Shown here: one piece after another, positions 27,922 to 41,174 of the stretch
Layout of the letters: each line of letters opens with the position of its first letter
Numbering within the stretch: position 1 is the stretch's first letter
DNA from: Episyrphus balteatus
Taxonomy: Eukaryota; Arthropoda; Insecta; Diptera; Syrphidae
Length of the DNA: 64,000 nucleotides
Reading direction: 5' to 3'
Assembly: GCF_945859705.1 (NCBI RefSeq)
Contig: NC_079137.1
Span: 51,740,552 to 51,804,551 of the forward strand
The notes under the pieces: model-generated
The model's input: only the letters and a program-made list of their open reading frames with translations
The model's database searches: none
What the model was told of the DNA's origin: nothing
Translations under genes and position numbers: made by a program

Positions 27922-28456
27922 AATTGAATCGTTTATTTTCAAAACATGATAAGTCCACTTTTTTTCAAAATTCGTTTTTTTTTTAACTGAATATGTTCTT
28001 GGGGTATAACCACACCTGCTTTCAAAAAATGAACCATCTACTCAGTCTATATTCGATTTTACAACTAAGCGAAAAATTTTTTTATTGTCAAAACATGATA
28101 AAATTCCCGGACTTATCATCATTTGAAAATAAACAGCAACTTTTTTACGAGTAATTGACTACACATAAAGAAGCTGACTATTGACTCAAAATCTTAGGTT
28201 GAAATCGTCTTTCAAGTAAAATAACTACTTTTATTAATTTTAAAACTAAATTCACATTCGTTTATTTTCAAAGTATGATAAGTCCAAAATCGTTTTTATT
28301 TTTTAAGTAAATACCAAACGATATTCTGTAGCTAGGTAAAAGTTCTACAAAATATATTTTTTATACACTTAACAAAAGAAAATAGAACGTTTTTTTCTTC
28401 TCCTGAAAAATTTGAAATCATGGACTTATCATGTTTTGAAAATAAATGATTCAATT
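27922..28456. mobile_element. Fold-back repeat with GGACTTATCATG ends
   Basis: The ends are inverted repeats of about 36 bp. The left reads AATTGAATCGTTTATTTTCA and continues to a CATGATAAGTCCA block; the right is the reverse complement with one change. Two further internal copies of the GACTTATCATnnTTTGAAAATAAA motif lie near 28113 and 28258 in opposite orientations. No coding content. Superfamily unknown. Confidence 0.6.
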
Positions 28457-29219
28457 ATTCTTTTTCGAACAAAAAGCAATTTACTGAAAAAAAAATCTTC
28501 AAATAACATTTGCCATTCAAAAAATGTATCATTCGAAAAATTGCTATTTGAAGAACTGTCATTCAAAGAAGTGTTAGATAAGAATATTATAAGTCAGAAG
28601 TAGTAGTCTTTCAGAAAAGTGGAATGAAGTTTTGAGTAATGCATATAAATTGATAACTTTTTCAGTATTGACCTGCGCCAATTTTCTTATGAAGCATAGT
28701 TATCTTAAATTATTTTTTTTTTTGAAACTAAATTAAAGAAATTCCACAAACTTAAAAATCCAAATTTTTGACTTGAAATCTTCTGTCCAAACGGCAATGA
28801 ATTATTTATTTTCGATGAATTGATATTTGAAAATTTTTGATTCATCTTGGGTAAAAGGTGTTCTTTTTATGGGTACTTTTTTTCATGCACGTGTTCGGCA
28901 TAAAATATGCGACCAGTAAAAATAAAACAATGATTTACTATTCCTTTCTTCGTTAATTTAAATTGTACGTTTAAGTTAAACTAACATCAAAAAGATGTTT
29001 GATACTGGATTTGCGTATACCTGTTAAATTCAATGAAAAAAAAATCGAAAATTTGAAAAAAAGTTCAATAGACTTTCAGAGCCAATATTATGCTATTTAT
29101 TGATTTTTTTTTAAATAACTTTGACATCAATTTTCTTTCAAAAGTTTACTATGTTCTTGATATATGTATGATTGCCAACTATGCTTAAATATAAAGTTTA
29201 AAAAATATAAAATAATAGA
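28457..29219. other. Intergenic stretch
   Basis: AT-rich, with no gene or repeat structure that I could resolve. Confidence 0.5.
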
Positions 29220-29222
29220 TAA

Positions 29223-29751
29223 CACTGGTTTACAAGGGTTTTGTTGCCGAAACAAAAATATACTTTTCTGAAGGTTTTCGGTGTGCTGAACTCGAATCAG
29301 AAGTCAGAAAGAACTAATCAGCTCCCGTTTTTGAGATATTACCGTTAGAAAATGCAAAAAAACGTTTTTTTTCAGTTCTTCGGACCTTATTATTTTGTAT
29401 AAGGACAATTGTTTGAGCATATTTAGTAAAGATAATGACGTTATAAAATTTATAAAAATACCAAAGAACTGAGGATATCTCGATCAGTAAGAAAGATATC
29501 GCAAAGATTTAAACAGATTTAAAAAGGTGGAAAATAGTTGTTATAAAAAACGTTACCAAATATGCTCAAACAATTTTCTTTATATAAAAGAATAAGGTCC
29601 GAAGTACTGCATTTTCTAACGGTAATATTTCAAAAACGGGAGCTGATTAATTTTTTCTGACTTCGGATTCGAGTTCAGCACACCGAAAACCTTCAGAAAA
29701 GTATATTTTTGTTTCAGCAACAAAAAAAAACTTTAATTTTGTTAACCAGTG
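29223..29751. mobile_element. Harbinger-type MITE (TSD TAA), fold-back
   Basis: 529 bp flanked by TAA on both sides (29220-29222 and 29752-29754). Ends are CACTGGTTTACAA and, on the other strand, CACTGGTTAACAA. The arms extend inward as a long imperfect palindrome containing GAAGGTTTTCGGTGTGCTGA and an AGCTCCCGTTTTTGAGATAT block. The right half is repeated, diverged, at about 50430-50750, inside the Transib-like element. It shares the CAC- start and internal motif style with the MITE at 3476-3948. Non-coding. Confidence 0.75.
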
Positions 29752-29754
29752 TAA

Positions 29755-32700
29755 TATACAATATTCAACAAAAATGATTTATTTAAGCAAAATATGGTTT
29801 ATAATAGATTTTAATATTCTGATTTCAAAACCGGAGATAAAAAAAAAAAAAAATTAAGTCACGTTCCTAAAATAAAAAAGCATTTATAAGTTATTATATT
29901 TCAAGAACGTTACGTCATAAATTTTTAATTCCAATAAACGATTTTGGGCACCAAAAAGGATGAACGTTACCATTGTTTGACATTTTTAGGAATAAATTTC
30001 AATTTTAAAATTTCTCTCAAAGTGGAAGAAATTTGTATGCAAAAAATAGCTTCAATAAGTAAAATTTCAATACAATGGTATCAATAAGAACATTAAACTT
30101 ATTTACAAATAATTGCTCCTAGCTTCAAGGCGTACCTATTCACAAAACACACCAAGTATTGCTATAGAACCTATATCTTCAGTAAAAACATGCTTACATC
30201 CCTCAAAAATAATCTAAAAAAAAGTTTCATTCTCCAATCACTATATCTGTCATCTTTTTTATTAAAACTCGATTCTCTTTATTTTCGAGATCATAATTTT
30301 GTTTTTTTTTTTTTTTGTCCCCCGGCCAACTGAAAATTACAACAAACACGTTCAATTTCAATTTGTTCATTAATCCATAACTTCCGAAGGACACACTATT
30401 GGACCGTTCGTTGTTCCCTTTGGTCCACCCCAGGTCTCCAGTCTTGGTCCTGATCCTAGTCAATACTCGTGTATTAGATGCATATCAAACGACCTCCAAA
30501 AAAAAAAAAAAATCCCAAAACACACAACCCAGCTATGGCCTATGTATAAACTCTTCGCTCCGTTAGAAATTGATACTCATAAAATTATTGGGAGGTTATT
30601 TTCGGTCGCATATGGTCGATAGGGATTGTTAATACATGAAAAATTGCACAATAAAATTATATCACGATCATCGCATAAAATTGTTCCTATGAACTTTTTC
30701 GTGCAAGCTGTCTTCGTATATAGATGATTTTTTTTTTTATAATCCCGTTCTCCTAGGGGGATTCTTGAATTTTCCTCCACATCGACATCGACTCTCTCTA
30801 TCGAATATTGCCATTGGAGGAGGCGCACTTGTGCTTTGTGCCTTGTGTGCTGCTTGCTCCAAGCTCCAAACAAACTAAATAAAAACGAGAATATTTCCTA
30901 AGCGTTATTTTTTGAAAGGACCTTAACCATAACCACACTATACTATACTCCTTTTGCTGGGAAATCAACCTCATCTATTGGATACACCATACCACCACAC
31001 AACAACAACCAACTAACAACACAACAGCAACTGGACGCCGACATCGGGAGGGAATAAATCATCTGGAAAATTTATGGTTAAGACCTGTTTCCGTTGGCAT
31101 AGGTTATCCCTGTAACAGGAATCCAATCGTTGACCTATAACAGTTGTTGTTGGGGTTCGATATCAAATCCAACATAGAAAAAAAAAATATTAAAGGGGGA
31201 AATACATATTTTCCACTTGGAAAGGGTGGTGGTGGGAGTCCTAGCCATCAGATAGCAGTAGGTTAGACTATGGCAGCACCGTATTGTAGCCGTTTTAGGA
31301 TTCGGTTTCTTTATATTCTCTTCTTCTTCTTCGGCTTCGTCGGTATGCCCAAGTGGAATTGGAGTGTTGCTGTTCATGAGCCACAATGTAAACAGATTTT
31401 ACGTTGTACTCATGTTCGGTTGAGTTATTTCTCTAGGGAAATCAGTAACGCTTCGAGTGGTAGTCATAAATATTGCTCTCTACCGACCGACGACGACTAC
31501 GAATCGTTGTTGTTTTTCAAATAAAAAGACAAAGAACCTGCCAGACACTGGCACGAATACGAATACTAGCAGCCAGCACGAGCAACAGACAAACAACATA
31601 ACATTGCGCTCAGGTACCTTGAGTTCTCTCTCTCTCACAAACTTGGGTAATTTGACCAGCATTAATATGAATCTGACAACTTTGGGATTTGAATATTCGT
31701 GTAAATTGGTTATTAGCTACTGCATAAGGCATTGCTTCTTCAATTTTGATGAATGTTGAAATTTCTGGTTACATGTAAATACTTTTTAATTGGTCAAAGA
31801 TGTGTATTCTCTTGGTATTTTTTTGTGTGTTTGAATTGAAAATGTATTTCATTTGCATTTAAGGAATTTAATTTTTGTGTTGTGGTCGCAGCAAGAAAGT
31901 AAAGGAATGTAAATTTCATTATTTCTTGAGATGTTTTTAGTAGTGATGGGAACTATCGAATGATTTGAACTATCGAATAGTTTATTCATTTATTAATTCC
32001 AATAAAAACTATCGAATAAACTATTGAATAAACTATCGAATAAACTATCGAATAAAAAAAACTATTCGAATAAAAAAAAAATATCGTTTAAGAAAACTAT
32101 TCAAATGAGAAAACTATCGAATGAAAAAACTATTCAAATGAAAATAGTAACTGAATGAATGATTTAAAACTATCGAATGAATGAATATTTTACAACTATA
32201 GATAGTTTGATAGTTTTTATTCTACTAATTCCGAATTCATTATTTCTAAAAAAAACACCCTTTCACTTTGGATAATTTTGAAGACTGTGTAAATTCTTAG
32301 TTCTTTAACAAACGAAACTTTTACACCTAATTTAAAAAAATTAACAAAATGTATGTCAGCTGTTATGATACCTTTCTCACACATATAATTCAACCCCTAA
32401 AAAAAAAAAACACCCTTTCACCAAGAATATTTTTAAAAACTTCATGGATCCTTTATCCCTGTTTAATTTTAAACCTTCATCCTGAATTTCTTCAGTGTAT
32501 TATGTTTTTCATATGGGTTTGTATTTATATTTTACTTATTGAAGTAAAAAAACAAGCACCCTTCTTGTTTCAGTAACTTCTTTAAGAGCAATCGTATTGA
32601 CTTTATTTTTATGTTATTAGATTCAGCATCAAAAAATACTTTAAAAACATGTGTCGAATTATTATGTACCAGAAACAAATTTTTTCACTGTATTCCACGA

Positions 32701-33144
32701 AAAAGAAACATACTTTCACTTTCACACAATTTTTTTTTGTAGACTTTTTTAATTTTTGTTTCTCTAGTTTTAGTTCAATATATACCAAACATATTCTTTA
32801 TCTTGAAATAAAACTTGAATTCCATTTGAAAATGCCCATCATTTAAACAAATACGAGTTGCCAGTGAACACTTAACCTAATAGATATTGACGGAACGGTT
32901 AAAGTTGAATATAATACACTGGTTGATGTGTTTATTTATGAGTATTGGTAAATAAAAACATATAATATTGAGTGTTAAAAATTATACAAAATAATTCTTA
33001 ATTAAGTGACAATAAAGACAAAATATTATTTAGAATTTTTGGCAAAGTTATTTATCAATTCATATCTACTCGATGAAAATCCTAAGTTTTCGGACCAAAG
33101 TGTCAAATGCAACAATCCAATCTTTGGCGTATAGAGGCGTATAA
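29755..33144. other. Intergenic stretch
   Basis: No gene is supported. 30230-31760 is less AT-rich and holds several overlapping frames on both strands (30227-30463 minus, 30577-30873 minus, 31135-31386 minus, 31270-31524 plus, 31457-31759 plus) with no domain and conflicting strands. It may be non-coding regulatory or old unique DNA. Confidence 0.45.
31948..32216. repeat. Degenerate AACTATCGAATAA array
   Basis: About 15 imperfect copies of a 12-14-bp unit of the type AACTATCGAATAA or AACTATTCAAATGA, with inverted versions at both ends (for example GATAGTTTGATAGTTTT at the right). The left flank TAGTGATGGGAACTATCGA resembles hAT-type termini, but no TSD was found. Confidence 0.6.
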
Positions 33145-34416
33145 GGGTCAAAATCATGGAGGTGGAAAATTTTATGTTCAGGCATTTTTTTAAATCAAAA
33201 TAACATTTTTTTAAAGCTTTTATCTCATTTACCAATTAAAATAGTTGGCACGCATCTAAGAATATATTTGTTTCGGTTAGAAAAGTTTCCATTTCTTTTT
33301 TATTGCATCTAATATACCCAAAAAAGCGTTCCCGGACATGTCCATAACTCAAAAACTCAAAATCAAATTTCTTAAAATCACATAAAAGTTAATTATTTTT
33401 GAGTATTTCTTTTCTTAACACTACATATACACAATACTTTTTATTAATTGGTACATCTCTTACAAAAAAATTAAGTTTTGTTATTTTGTATACATTGATA
33501 AAAGTTGTCCCAAGAAGAATGACACATAATACCAACATTTATTAATGTATCAATATTTTAATCATCTAACGTACAAAAGGGTGCTGCAAGCAGTTTTTAA
33601 AGTTAATTTTATATAGATTTATCATTCCACACCTTTTTTTATGGATAAATATATAAAATGTATGTTAAAAAACTAGTTTTAGTTTCATTTTTAAGTACGG
33701 TACATCAATTAACCGTCATTCCGGGAACGCTTGTTTTGGGGTATAGCTAGATTGAAATTTAAATTTATTGGTGATATTATTATCAAAAATCGAGGCCACT
33801 AGATACAATATAATCTCTAAAATATTTCGTTTTACTTTGTTACACAAAAAATAAAAATAAATTAAGGTCAAAACGTCATTTCAGGGAACGTCATTTCAGG
33901 GAACGCTCTTAGAATCTGAATAAATAATGTAGTCTTACACTCATTATTTTGCATTTTTTGGGTATTTTTACTCAGTATCCTATCTAAGTATGGCTGTAAT
34001 AAACAATTTTATCAAAAAAGTTACAACGAAAACAAAAGAAAAAATTACTTATGGCCTAAGTGTTTCGGAGGTGCAAAAAAGCATTTTTTTTTTTGTAGAA
34101 ATCTGTCTCTGCCCCCAAGAAATAAACTTATATTTTTGATTTATTTATATAACAATATATCATTCACATTGATACTATTTCTAGACGCCTAAAGTCGTTT
34201 TGAACAGATTACCACCATTTCGAGGAACGTTTTTCTAGTACTAATTTTTGGGGTTTGGAGGTAAATTGAAAAATATGTATATATTTTTGTGCTCTGCCCG
34301 TTCATGATCCGAATTATGGCTAAAGCGAACATTTGAGATGAAATTTGTATCATAAAACAAAGTTGATTTTTTAAGAATTCGGTCATCGAAATTTCCCACC
34401 TCTATGATTTTGACCC
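33145..34416. mobile_element. TIR transposon remnant with nested MITE
   Basis: Inverted ends: left GGGTCAAAATCATGGAGGTG and right, on the other strand, GGGTCAAAATCATAGAGGTG, so about 28 bp pair with two or three differences. The interior has no transposase and is interrupted by the MITE at 33317-33741. A CGTCATTTCAGGGAA duplication lies at about 33875-33905. TA-like flanks are suggestive only, so the superfamily is not assigned. Confidence 0.55.
33317..33741. mobile_element. TA-flanked MITE inside another element
   Basis: 425 bp. Left end CCCAAAAAAGCGTTCCCGG; right end, on the other strand, CCCCAAAACAAGCGTTCCCGG. TA lies on both sides (33315-33316 and 33742-33743). Non-coding. Its position within the 33145-34416 TIR pair means it inserted later. 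Confidence 0.6.
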
Positions 34417-34666
34417 ATACCTACACGATGTAACATTGAAGCCAAAAATTATCTCTTTGAGTCGAATAATTTCCAAGATCAAGTCAATATTAAAAAAACA
34501 TTATTAAATAGCTTCTATTTTAAGTATAAGTAGGCAATTTGTTTGAGTTGATGTACGATTATGTTAAGAGTTCAAATCTAGTAGCCTGGTTTGCATACTA
34601 AAGGCTTAACTGAAAAACGTTTTTGTGCCAAAATTAAATAAAATTCATGAATTCTTGGAATATTAA

Positions 34667-35194
34667 CCCTTTCGAACCCAAGCTATGAAAATCAATATTA
34701 AAAAATGTTTTTTCGGTATTATCGGGTCAAAAACATCACAACTAAGAAATATGAATAGCAAAAAGTAATATTCCAAAATAATAAATAGCAAAACTAATGT
34801 GTTATTCTCATGTAACATGCACTGCTTATGATCACCAAAAAAAGTCGGAGAACTGAGAAAATAACTTTTTATGAAACTATAATGTATGCTACTTCTTCTA
34901 AGCAAAAAAACAAAACACTTTCTGCATTAACATTTTTTATATCTTTTTTTCATAAGTATGACCATATATAAAAAAAATGTTTTGCAAAAAAAAAAAAAAT
35001 GTGAATTTTAGTCAATTTTTCGATAAAAAAAAAATAAAGGTATGATATTTGACTAACTTTTTGTAATAATCCAGTAACTAGGCATTATTATCTTTCATTT
35101 AAGCCATTCGAAACCTAAGAAATTGTTTAATTTAATATTTTTTATGAATTTTTAAAACAAATGTTACATGAGAGTAACGCTGGGTCCGAAAGGG
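34667..35194. mobile_element. piggyBac-type MITE, copy 1
   Basis: 528 bp with ends CCCTTTCGAACCCAAGC and, on the other strand, CCCTTTCGGACCCAGCG. It is flanked by TTAA on both sides (34663-34666 and 35195-35198), the signature of piggyBac insertion. No transposase. A second copy in inverted orientation is at 37959-38499. Confidence 0.8.
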
Positions 35195-35198
35195 TTAA

Positions 35199-37326
35199 GC
35201 TTTTTAAAAAATTTTAAAATAATTTAAATAAAAACTTAAAAAATAATATAAAATTTGGTTTAAAGTTATAAATGTCCTTAAATGTTTTGACCGTTTAAGA
35301 AAAATAATGTTAAAATAGTTGATGCGATTTTATTAAAAATACATTGTATATACAAAAATAAAAAAATGGCATGCTATTAAATAGTAAAATTCTGCATATA
35401 AAAACAAAATTTCAATAAAATTAATCCATTTTCAAAGAATTGATTATCGAAAAATAATTTTGAACTTTTTTTTTAAATCTTAATTTTACTGCACATGTTT
35501 TGCAAAACTAAGAATCTAGTAAGTGTTGCATTTTATTTTGTTCCCTTAAATATTTAAATTTATAGGTATTATCAACATTTCTCAAATATACCAACATTTT
35601 TATATTTTGATCTTTCCCAACTTATTCAGTTTTGTATTATTTTTTGTTCAGCTTCAGAACCTTATGATGCCGATTACGCTTCAACTCAAAATGAGAAAAT
35701 TTCCTGCTTCTAGAAAATCATATCAAGGACAAATGTGTACGATGGCTGCTTAAAGACATCAAAAAGATGTGACATGACAAAAGGTAAAAATGTCTTAAAT
35801 TAAAAGCTTAAAAAAAAATTGCATTTATTTTGATTGTTTAAGAAGGTTTACTCGATGAACCTAAAAACAAATTACATATATCCAAATCAAACTAATTAAT
35901 TCACAGGAAGTTGGAAATTTTTACTTTCTTAGTCCCAAAAAAAAATTTCTAAAATTAAATCTAAAAACTAAGAGACTCGTCATAAAGTAACAGTCACCCT
36001 TCATGATTTTTAACATAATTAAATAAAATTATAACTTCTAGCATATCCTTTGTATATTTTTCTTGCATAATATTCACTAACTCGCACATAAACAAAATAG
36101 TCACTTTATTTTTTTGTTTGTTTTATATCTCGCAGCTAATTTTCACAGGAATAAAACTAAGCAGAAAAGTTTAATACAAAAGCATTTCTAGGAATTTCAT
36201 ATTTTTACAACTAACAAAAAAAAAAAAACTTAATTATAAAACAGAAAAATAAAATAACAATAACAAAAAAATTCATACAGCTCTAACTGTGGAATGTAAA
36301 TGAATTCTATGTTCCCCTTTGGAAATAAAAAAGAATCCTGTGTGAATACAAAATAATAGAGTAGATAAAATAAAACGGGATACGAAGAAGAAGTAAACAA
36401 TAACAACAAAAAAATAGAGTTTTTTAAAATTATTATTGTCAATGAGTGCGGACCGGACACTTAGGTGGAGTGTATAGTATACACTGTATACTCTTTTTTA
36501 AAAGGATAGCTGACTTTATATTTAAATTTTTTTTTAATTTTTATTTTTTTAATTCAGTCGACAGAGTTAACTATGAATATATATAATAATAACCACAGCC
36601 ACTGACCGCAACTCTGCTTCCTGACAACTTAGCGAGTAAGTAGGAAAAAAATATTGTTTGTTTATGAAGCTTATTTATTTTTTGTATATATGTTTTTTTT
36701 CCTGGAAGTATTTAAACACCTTGATGAGATTAAAATTTTGTAAACAAATTTTAAAGAGATAAAATTATCATTAAAAAGACATTTTAACTGAAAAATAAAG
36801 TTAAAATGAAAAAATTTAAAATTCTGCAAACTTCGGTTATAATTTCACATTCACAATATATTTTCTGTCAATTTTTGTCCAACGTATTAATCTCTTTTTA
36901 TTTTTGAACAAAAAATGCTGAAAAAATTACTTAAGGGCTCTCAGAAATTGGGTTTAATGGTTTTTTGTGAAACTTCCAGATATCTCTTCTTTGAACCAGT
37001 ATTTAGCAACCCATGCTTATAATTTATTTTTCCTCTACAACATTTTTACTTGCGATATAGATACTATATGTCAAGTTTGATTGATGTCAAACTTGGTACA
37101 TATGTAGCGTTATTTGGCGACTCTCCAGAGGGGTTTTTGGAATTAATTTTTTTCGAACAAAAATAACGGTAGATACTTGTCATATACCGATTTAAGTAAA
37201 GTTGAAATTTTCAAAAAATTTTTGAAAATCATTATTAACGGTACTTGCCATAGAACCGGATTTTTTTTACTGCTTTTTCGATTTCAACGAAACTTGCTGT
37301 GAAAAAGCATTTATGTAATTTTAATA
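35199..37326. other. Intergenic, leading into an older repeat
   Basis: No gene is supported. From about 37020 the sequence is related in inverted orientation to about 14090-14410 (ACGGTACTTGCCATA-like blocks). This older repeat is split by the hAT element and resumes after 38660. Confidence 0.45.
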
Positions 37327-37334
37327 CCTATAAG

Positions 37335-38651
37335 TACTGTGACCATCCCTCCCGGTTTACCCGGGACTGTCCCGTATTTCTATAGTTTGTCCCGGGTTTT
37401 TATTTAATAAACCCGGGACGTATAAGTGTCCCGTATTTTGTAATTTGTCCCGTGATTGTCCCGTATTTCAAAATTCTCTTATTTGTGTATTTAAAATTTT
37501 AAATACTTTGCACGGAAAACAAGAAAACAGTGGTTGGAAAACAAAAGCTTTTTTATTTTTTGAATAAAATTATTAGTTTTAAACATTTTTCGTTAATTAT
37601 TTAGTTCCAGCTTGTAGTTTGTCAGGTTGAAAAGCTACACCAGAAACATTTTTTTTCGAATAATGGAAAACATGTGAAAGAGGAAAAAACCCAGCTAAAT
37701 TTAAAAAAAGGACATTTTAAAAGTTAAATTAAATATGACAAAATTTCAAAATCATTTAAAATAAAATAAAAATGTTAAAAAATATTTTTTTATAATTTAT
37801 TTAACAGTAGTTACCCTTTTCTTAATATCTGATTTCCTCGTAAACGACTAGGACCGGTTTGTTAACACTCGATTATTTTTTAATCAAAGATTTTTCTATG
37901 GAATAATCCTTGATTAAAAAAAAAAACGACTGTGAACAAACGAAAATTTTCCCACTAACCCTTTCGGACCCAGCGTTACTCTCATGTAACATTTTTTTAA
38001 AAATTCGTAAAAAATATTAAATTAAACAATTTTTTAGGTTACGATGGCTTAATTGAAAGATAATAATGCCTAGTTACTGGATTATTACAAAAAGTTAGTC
38101 AAATATCATACTTTTAATTTTTTTTATTGTGAAAGGGACTGAAATTCACATTTTTTTTTTTTGCAAAAAAAAATTTTTTTTATATATGGTCATAATTTTG
38201 AAAAAAAAGATATAAAAAATGTTAATGCAGAAAGTGTTTTGTTTTTTTTTTCTTAGAAGAAGTAGCATACATTATAGTTTCATAAAAAGTTATTTTCTCA
38301 GTTCTCCGACTTTTTTTGGTGGTCATAGGCAGTGCATTTTACTTACATGTAACATGAGAAAAATACATTAGTTTTGCTATTTATTATTTTGGAAAATAAC
38401 TTTTTGCTATTCATAATTCTTAGTTGGGATGTATTTGACCCGATAATACCGAAAAAAACATTTTTTAATATTGATCGTCATAGCTTGGGTTCGAAAGGGT
38501 TAAATACATTAAGAAATCTTGATATCAAAATTAGGAAAAATTATGAAAACTCATTTTATTATTTATTTATGTATTTATGTTTTTTTTTTCAAAATTATCC
38601 AAAGAATATTTATCTGTCCCGGGTTCCGCTCCTAGAAATATGGTCACCGTA
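37335..38651. mobile_element. hAT element carrying a nested MITE
   Basis: Ends TACTGTGACCAT and, on the other strand, TACGGTGACCAT, followed inside by CCCGGGAC-rich subterminal DNA on both sides. Perfect 8-bp direct repeats CCTATAAG flank it (37327-37334 and 38652-38659), which is the hAT hallmark. Subterminal GTCCCG/CCCGGGAC motifs recur at 37368-37465 and 38615-38632. About 540 bp of it is the inserted piggyBac-type MITE. No transposase frame remains; the open frame at 38374-38658 is a shadow crossing both elements. Confidence 0.82.
37959..38499. mobile_element. piggyBac-type MITE, copy 2, nested in hAT
   Basis: 541 bp, inverted relative to the copy at 34667. Ends are CCCTTTCGGACCCAGCG and, on the other strand, CCCTTTCGAACCCAAGC. 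Right flank TTAA (38500-38503); left flank CTAA (37955-37958), a one-base change from TTAA. The copies differ by small indels, mostly in poly-A/T runs. Confidence 0.78.
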
Positions 38652-38659
38652 CCTATAAG

Positions 38660-41138
38660 TCAAAAATAAAATTTCAAAAATAAAAAATTTTGGATTTTTT
38701 AAAAAATTTTGAATTTTTTTTTTTTTTTGAAAAATCAAATTTTCGAAAACGGGATATTGAATTTTTTTGAAATTTTGTTTTTAGATGTTGATTAGTGATT
38801 TCTGCAAAATGGCATACCAATTTTATTTTTAAACTTTTTTCCAAAAAAATTTATAGAAAATTAGTTAAACGGCTCTAACGATTTTGAAATTTTTTTTCTA
38901 AAAAATCATCTTAATATATCAATCAAGACTGCATACTTGTTTTGGAGGGAAATTTGATTTCAGATTTTGTTTTATTTAAAAAAAAAAAAAACGAATTTTA
39001 TGTTTTTTTTTATTTAATTTTTTTTTTTGTAAATGGAATTTCTCAAATTTATATATAAAAAGACTTAAAAAATTAAGTATGCATTTTATTTTACTTCACA
39101 TTCTATTTTACTAATAATTTATTAAAACTTGTATGTTTTATTAAAATTCAATGACTAACGTTAATTTTAGAGCCGCATTCAAATAATTACATTTTAAAAT
39201 AGTTTATTTTATTTACTAACTTGACCTATTAAAGTTTTTAAAATAGTACGCATAGTTCAAAAGTTGAAACGAAAAATATTTTCATTTACATATATTCAAC
39301 TAAACAGGGTAAGAATTGATGGCAATACTAAGTCTTCTATACCAAAAAAAAAAAATAATGCAATAACAATAAACTCCAAATTTGAATATAAATAAAAGTG
39401 AAACATTAAAAGGTATCCCAAGAAGCAATATAAAAATTCAATTTTTGCCCCAAAACCAAAAAAAAAAACTTATAAATAAAATTTAAACAAAAATTTAACA
39501 TGAAATGCTTTGAAAGTATTCTACGAAAACAAATTGCATGTGAAGACTTAAAAATAATATCCTTTCGTTTGCACATGCTACCATCAAATATTGCAAACAC
39601 CCTCCAAGTGAACTAAAAAAGATTGCAATACTCTTCATCACTATGAATACGGGTATTCCTCATGCTCCCTTTATTGTGCACTATGCTACTTTTACAGATA
39701 GGTACACTAAGTCAATGTCTTTTGGTTTTGTTTTGAAGGAATTTGAAAAAAAAAAAAAACTGTCTGACGAAATTTCAATTTAAAGTGTAGATATCGATCA
39801 TTCTGTTGTTCAATTCAATGGCTTGAGTTTGAATGTGATACCTAATTGAAAATGACATTGGGATATTAAATAAACAGTTTGCGTCTTTTTTTTTTTAAGT
39901 CGGAGCGAGTTGCTCTGAGTAAGGCTTGAGCCAATGCAAATCTTCAAAAACTAGTTTTGTCCTAGAATGTGAACTTTACACATAAATCAAGGACAACTAT
40001 TAGATAAAACACAGTTACAATCTAATATTTCGCAAAAAATATAATTAATGTTAAGCTCAAACAGGCACTTTAGATACAATATACAAAAAACCCCTATTTC
40101 CGGACAGCTCATCCCAATTTCTTAAAAAAACTGATTTACCACAATAATGGTCAGTAAAACTCACCCACTGAATTTTATATTCTTTTGTCCTTCTAACCAT
40201 TTTGTGGTGTACAAGAAGTTAAGTCCCAGGTTGAACTCTCGCGCACTGGATAGAATTACTATATTCACCTACTTAACCAAAAATGAAATATTATATTTTC
40301 AATTTAAATTTGTGTGTTTTTTTTTTTACTCCTTTTTTTTCACTCAACTGCTTGGTTGTCTCAGTTACAAAACTAACACCCACATTATCCTTCCTCCTCT
40401 TATGTGTGTGCATATATATTTTTTGATCCTTCGGGCGGGGAAATGAAATGCTTTTGGTTCTTTATTTCATCACTGCAAAGGACACCTACTTTATCATTTT
40501 GTCATATAAGATTTTCAAGTAATTTACATACGTCATAAGGGATTAGCATATCCTGATTTATTTTTATAAGGGCTCATTGTGAATAATTCACCATAAACTG
40601 TTTGCTGTTTTTTTTTTTTTGTTCATCCTTTTGTTTTTCTTTTTTTTTTTTTTTTTTTTTGTTGTTTTTTTTTTGATTTGTTTGTGTACGAGTATGTCTT
40701 CAACCCGAACAAATGGGGTCATTTAATTGTGCTGAGTCAGCAGGACGTCAGGAAAATAAAATTCCAACATACCATGAGATGAAATAAATAAAAAAAAAGA
40801 AAGAAAATGGATTTTCATTACGTATGCATGTATCTTGAAATTTGAAATATTTTTTTGTTTTTTTTTTTATTTTTATAAAATGAAATTGTGTGGGTTGTGT
40901 ATTTGTATATTTTGTATTTATATGCGATTTGAGGTTAAAGGATTAACAATTTTGTTGGGATGGTGGTTTTAGAAAATATGTTGGCCTAGGGTTAAAAATT
41001 GATGTGAAGTGGTGAGAGTGGTTTTTAAAATTCTTGAAGATCAGCAATTTTAGTGGCTTAGCACTTTATACAAACAATAATTCAAGCATCCTAACTCTGC
41101 AGATTTTGATCGAAATGAAAAGTGAAAGTTTAAAAATG
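38660..41138. other. Intergenic stretch
   Basis: No gene is supported. About 38690-39050 continues the old repeat interrupted by the hAT element (AACGGCTCTAACGATTTT block, also near 27530). Long poly-T runs lie at 40608-40675. The open frame at 40147-40446 has no domain. Confidence 0.5.
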
Positions 41139-41174
41139 CTTCAAAGTAGTATAGACTAGAGGGTTCTGGGCCAC

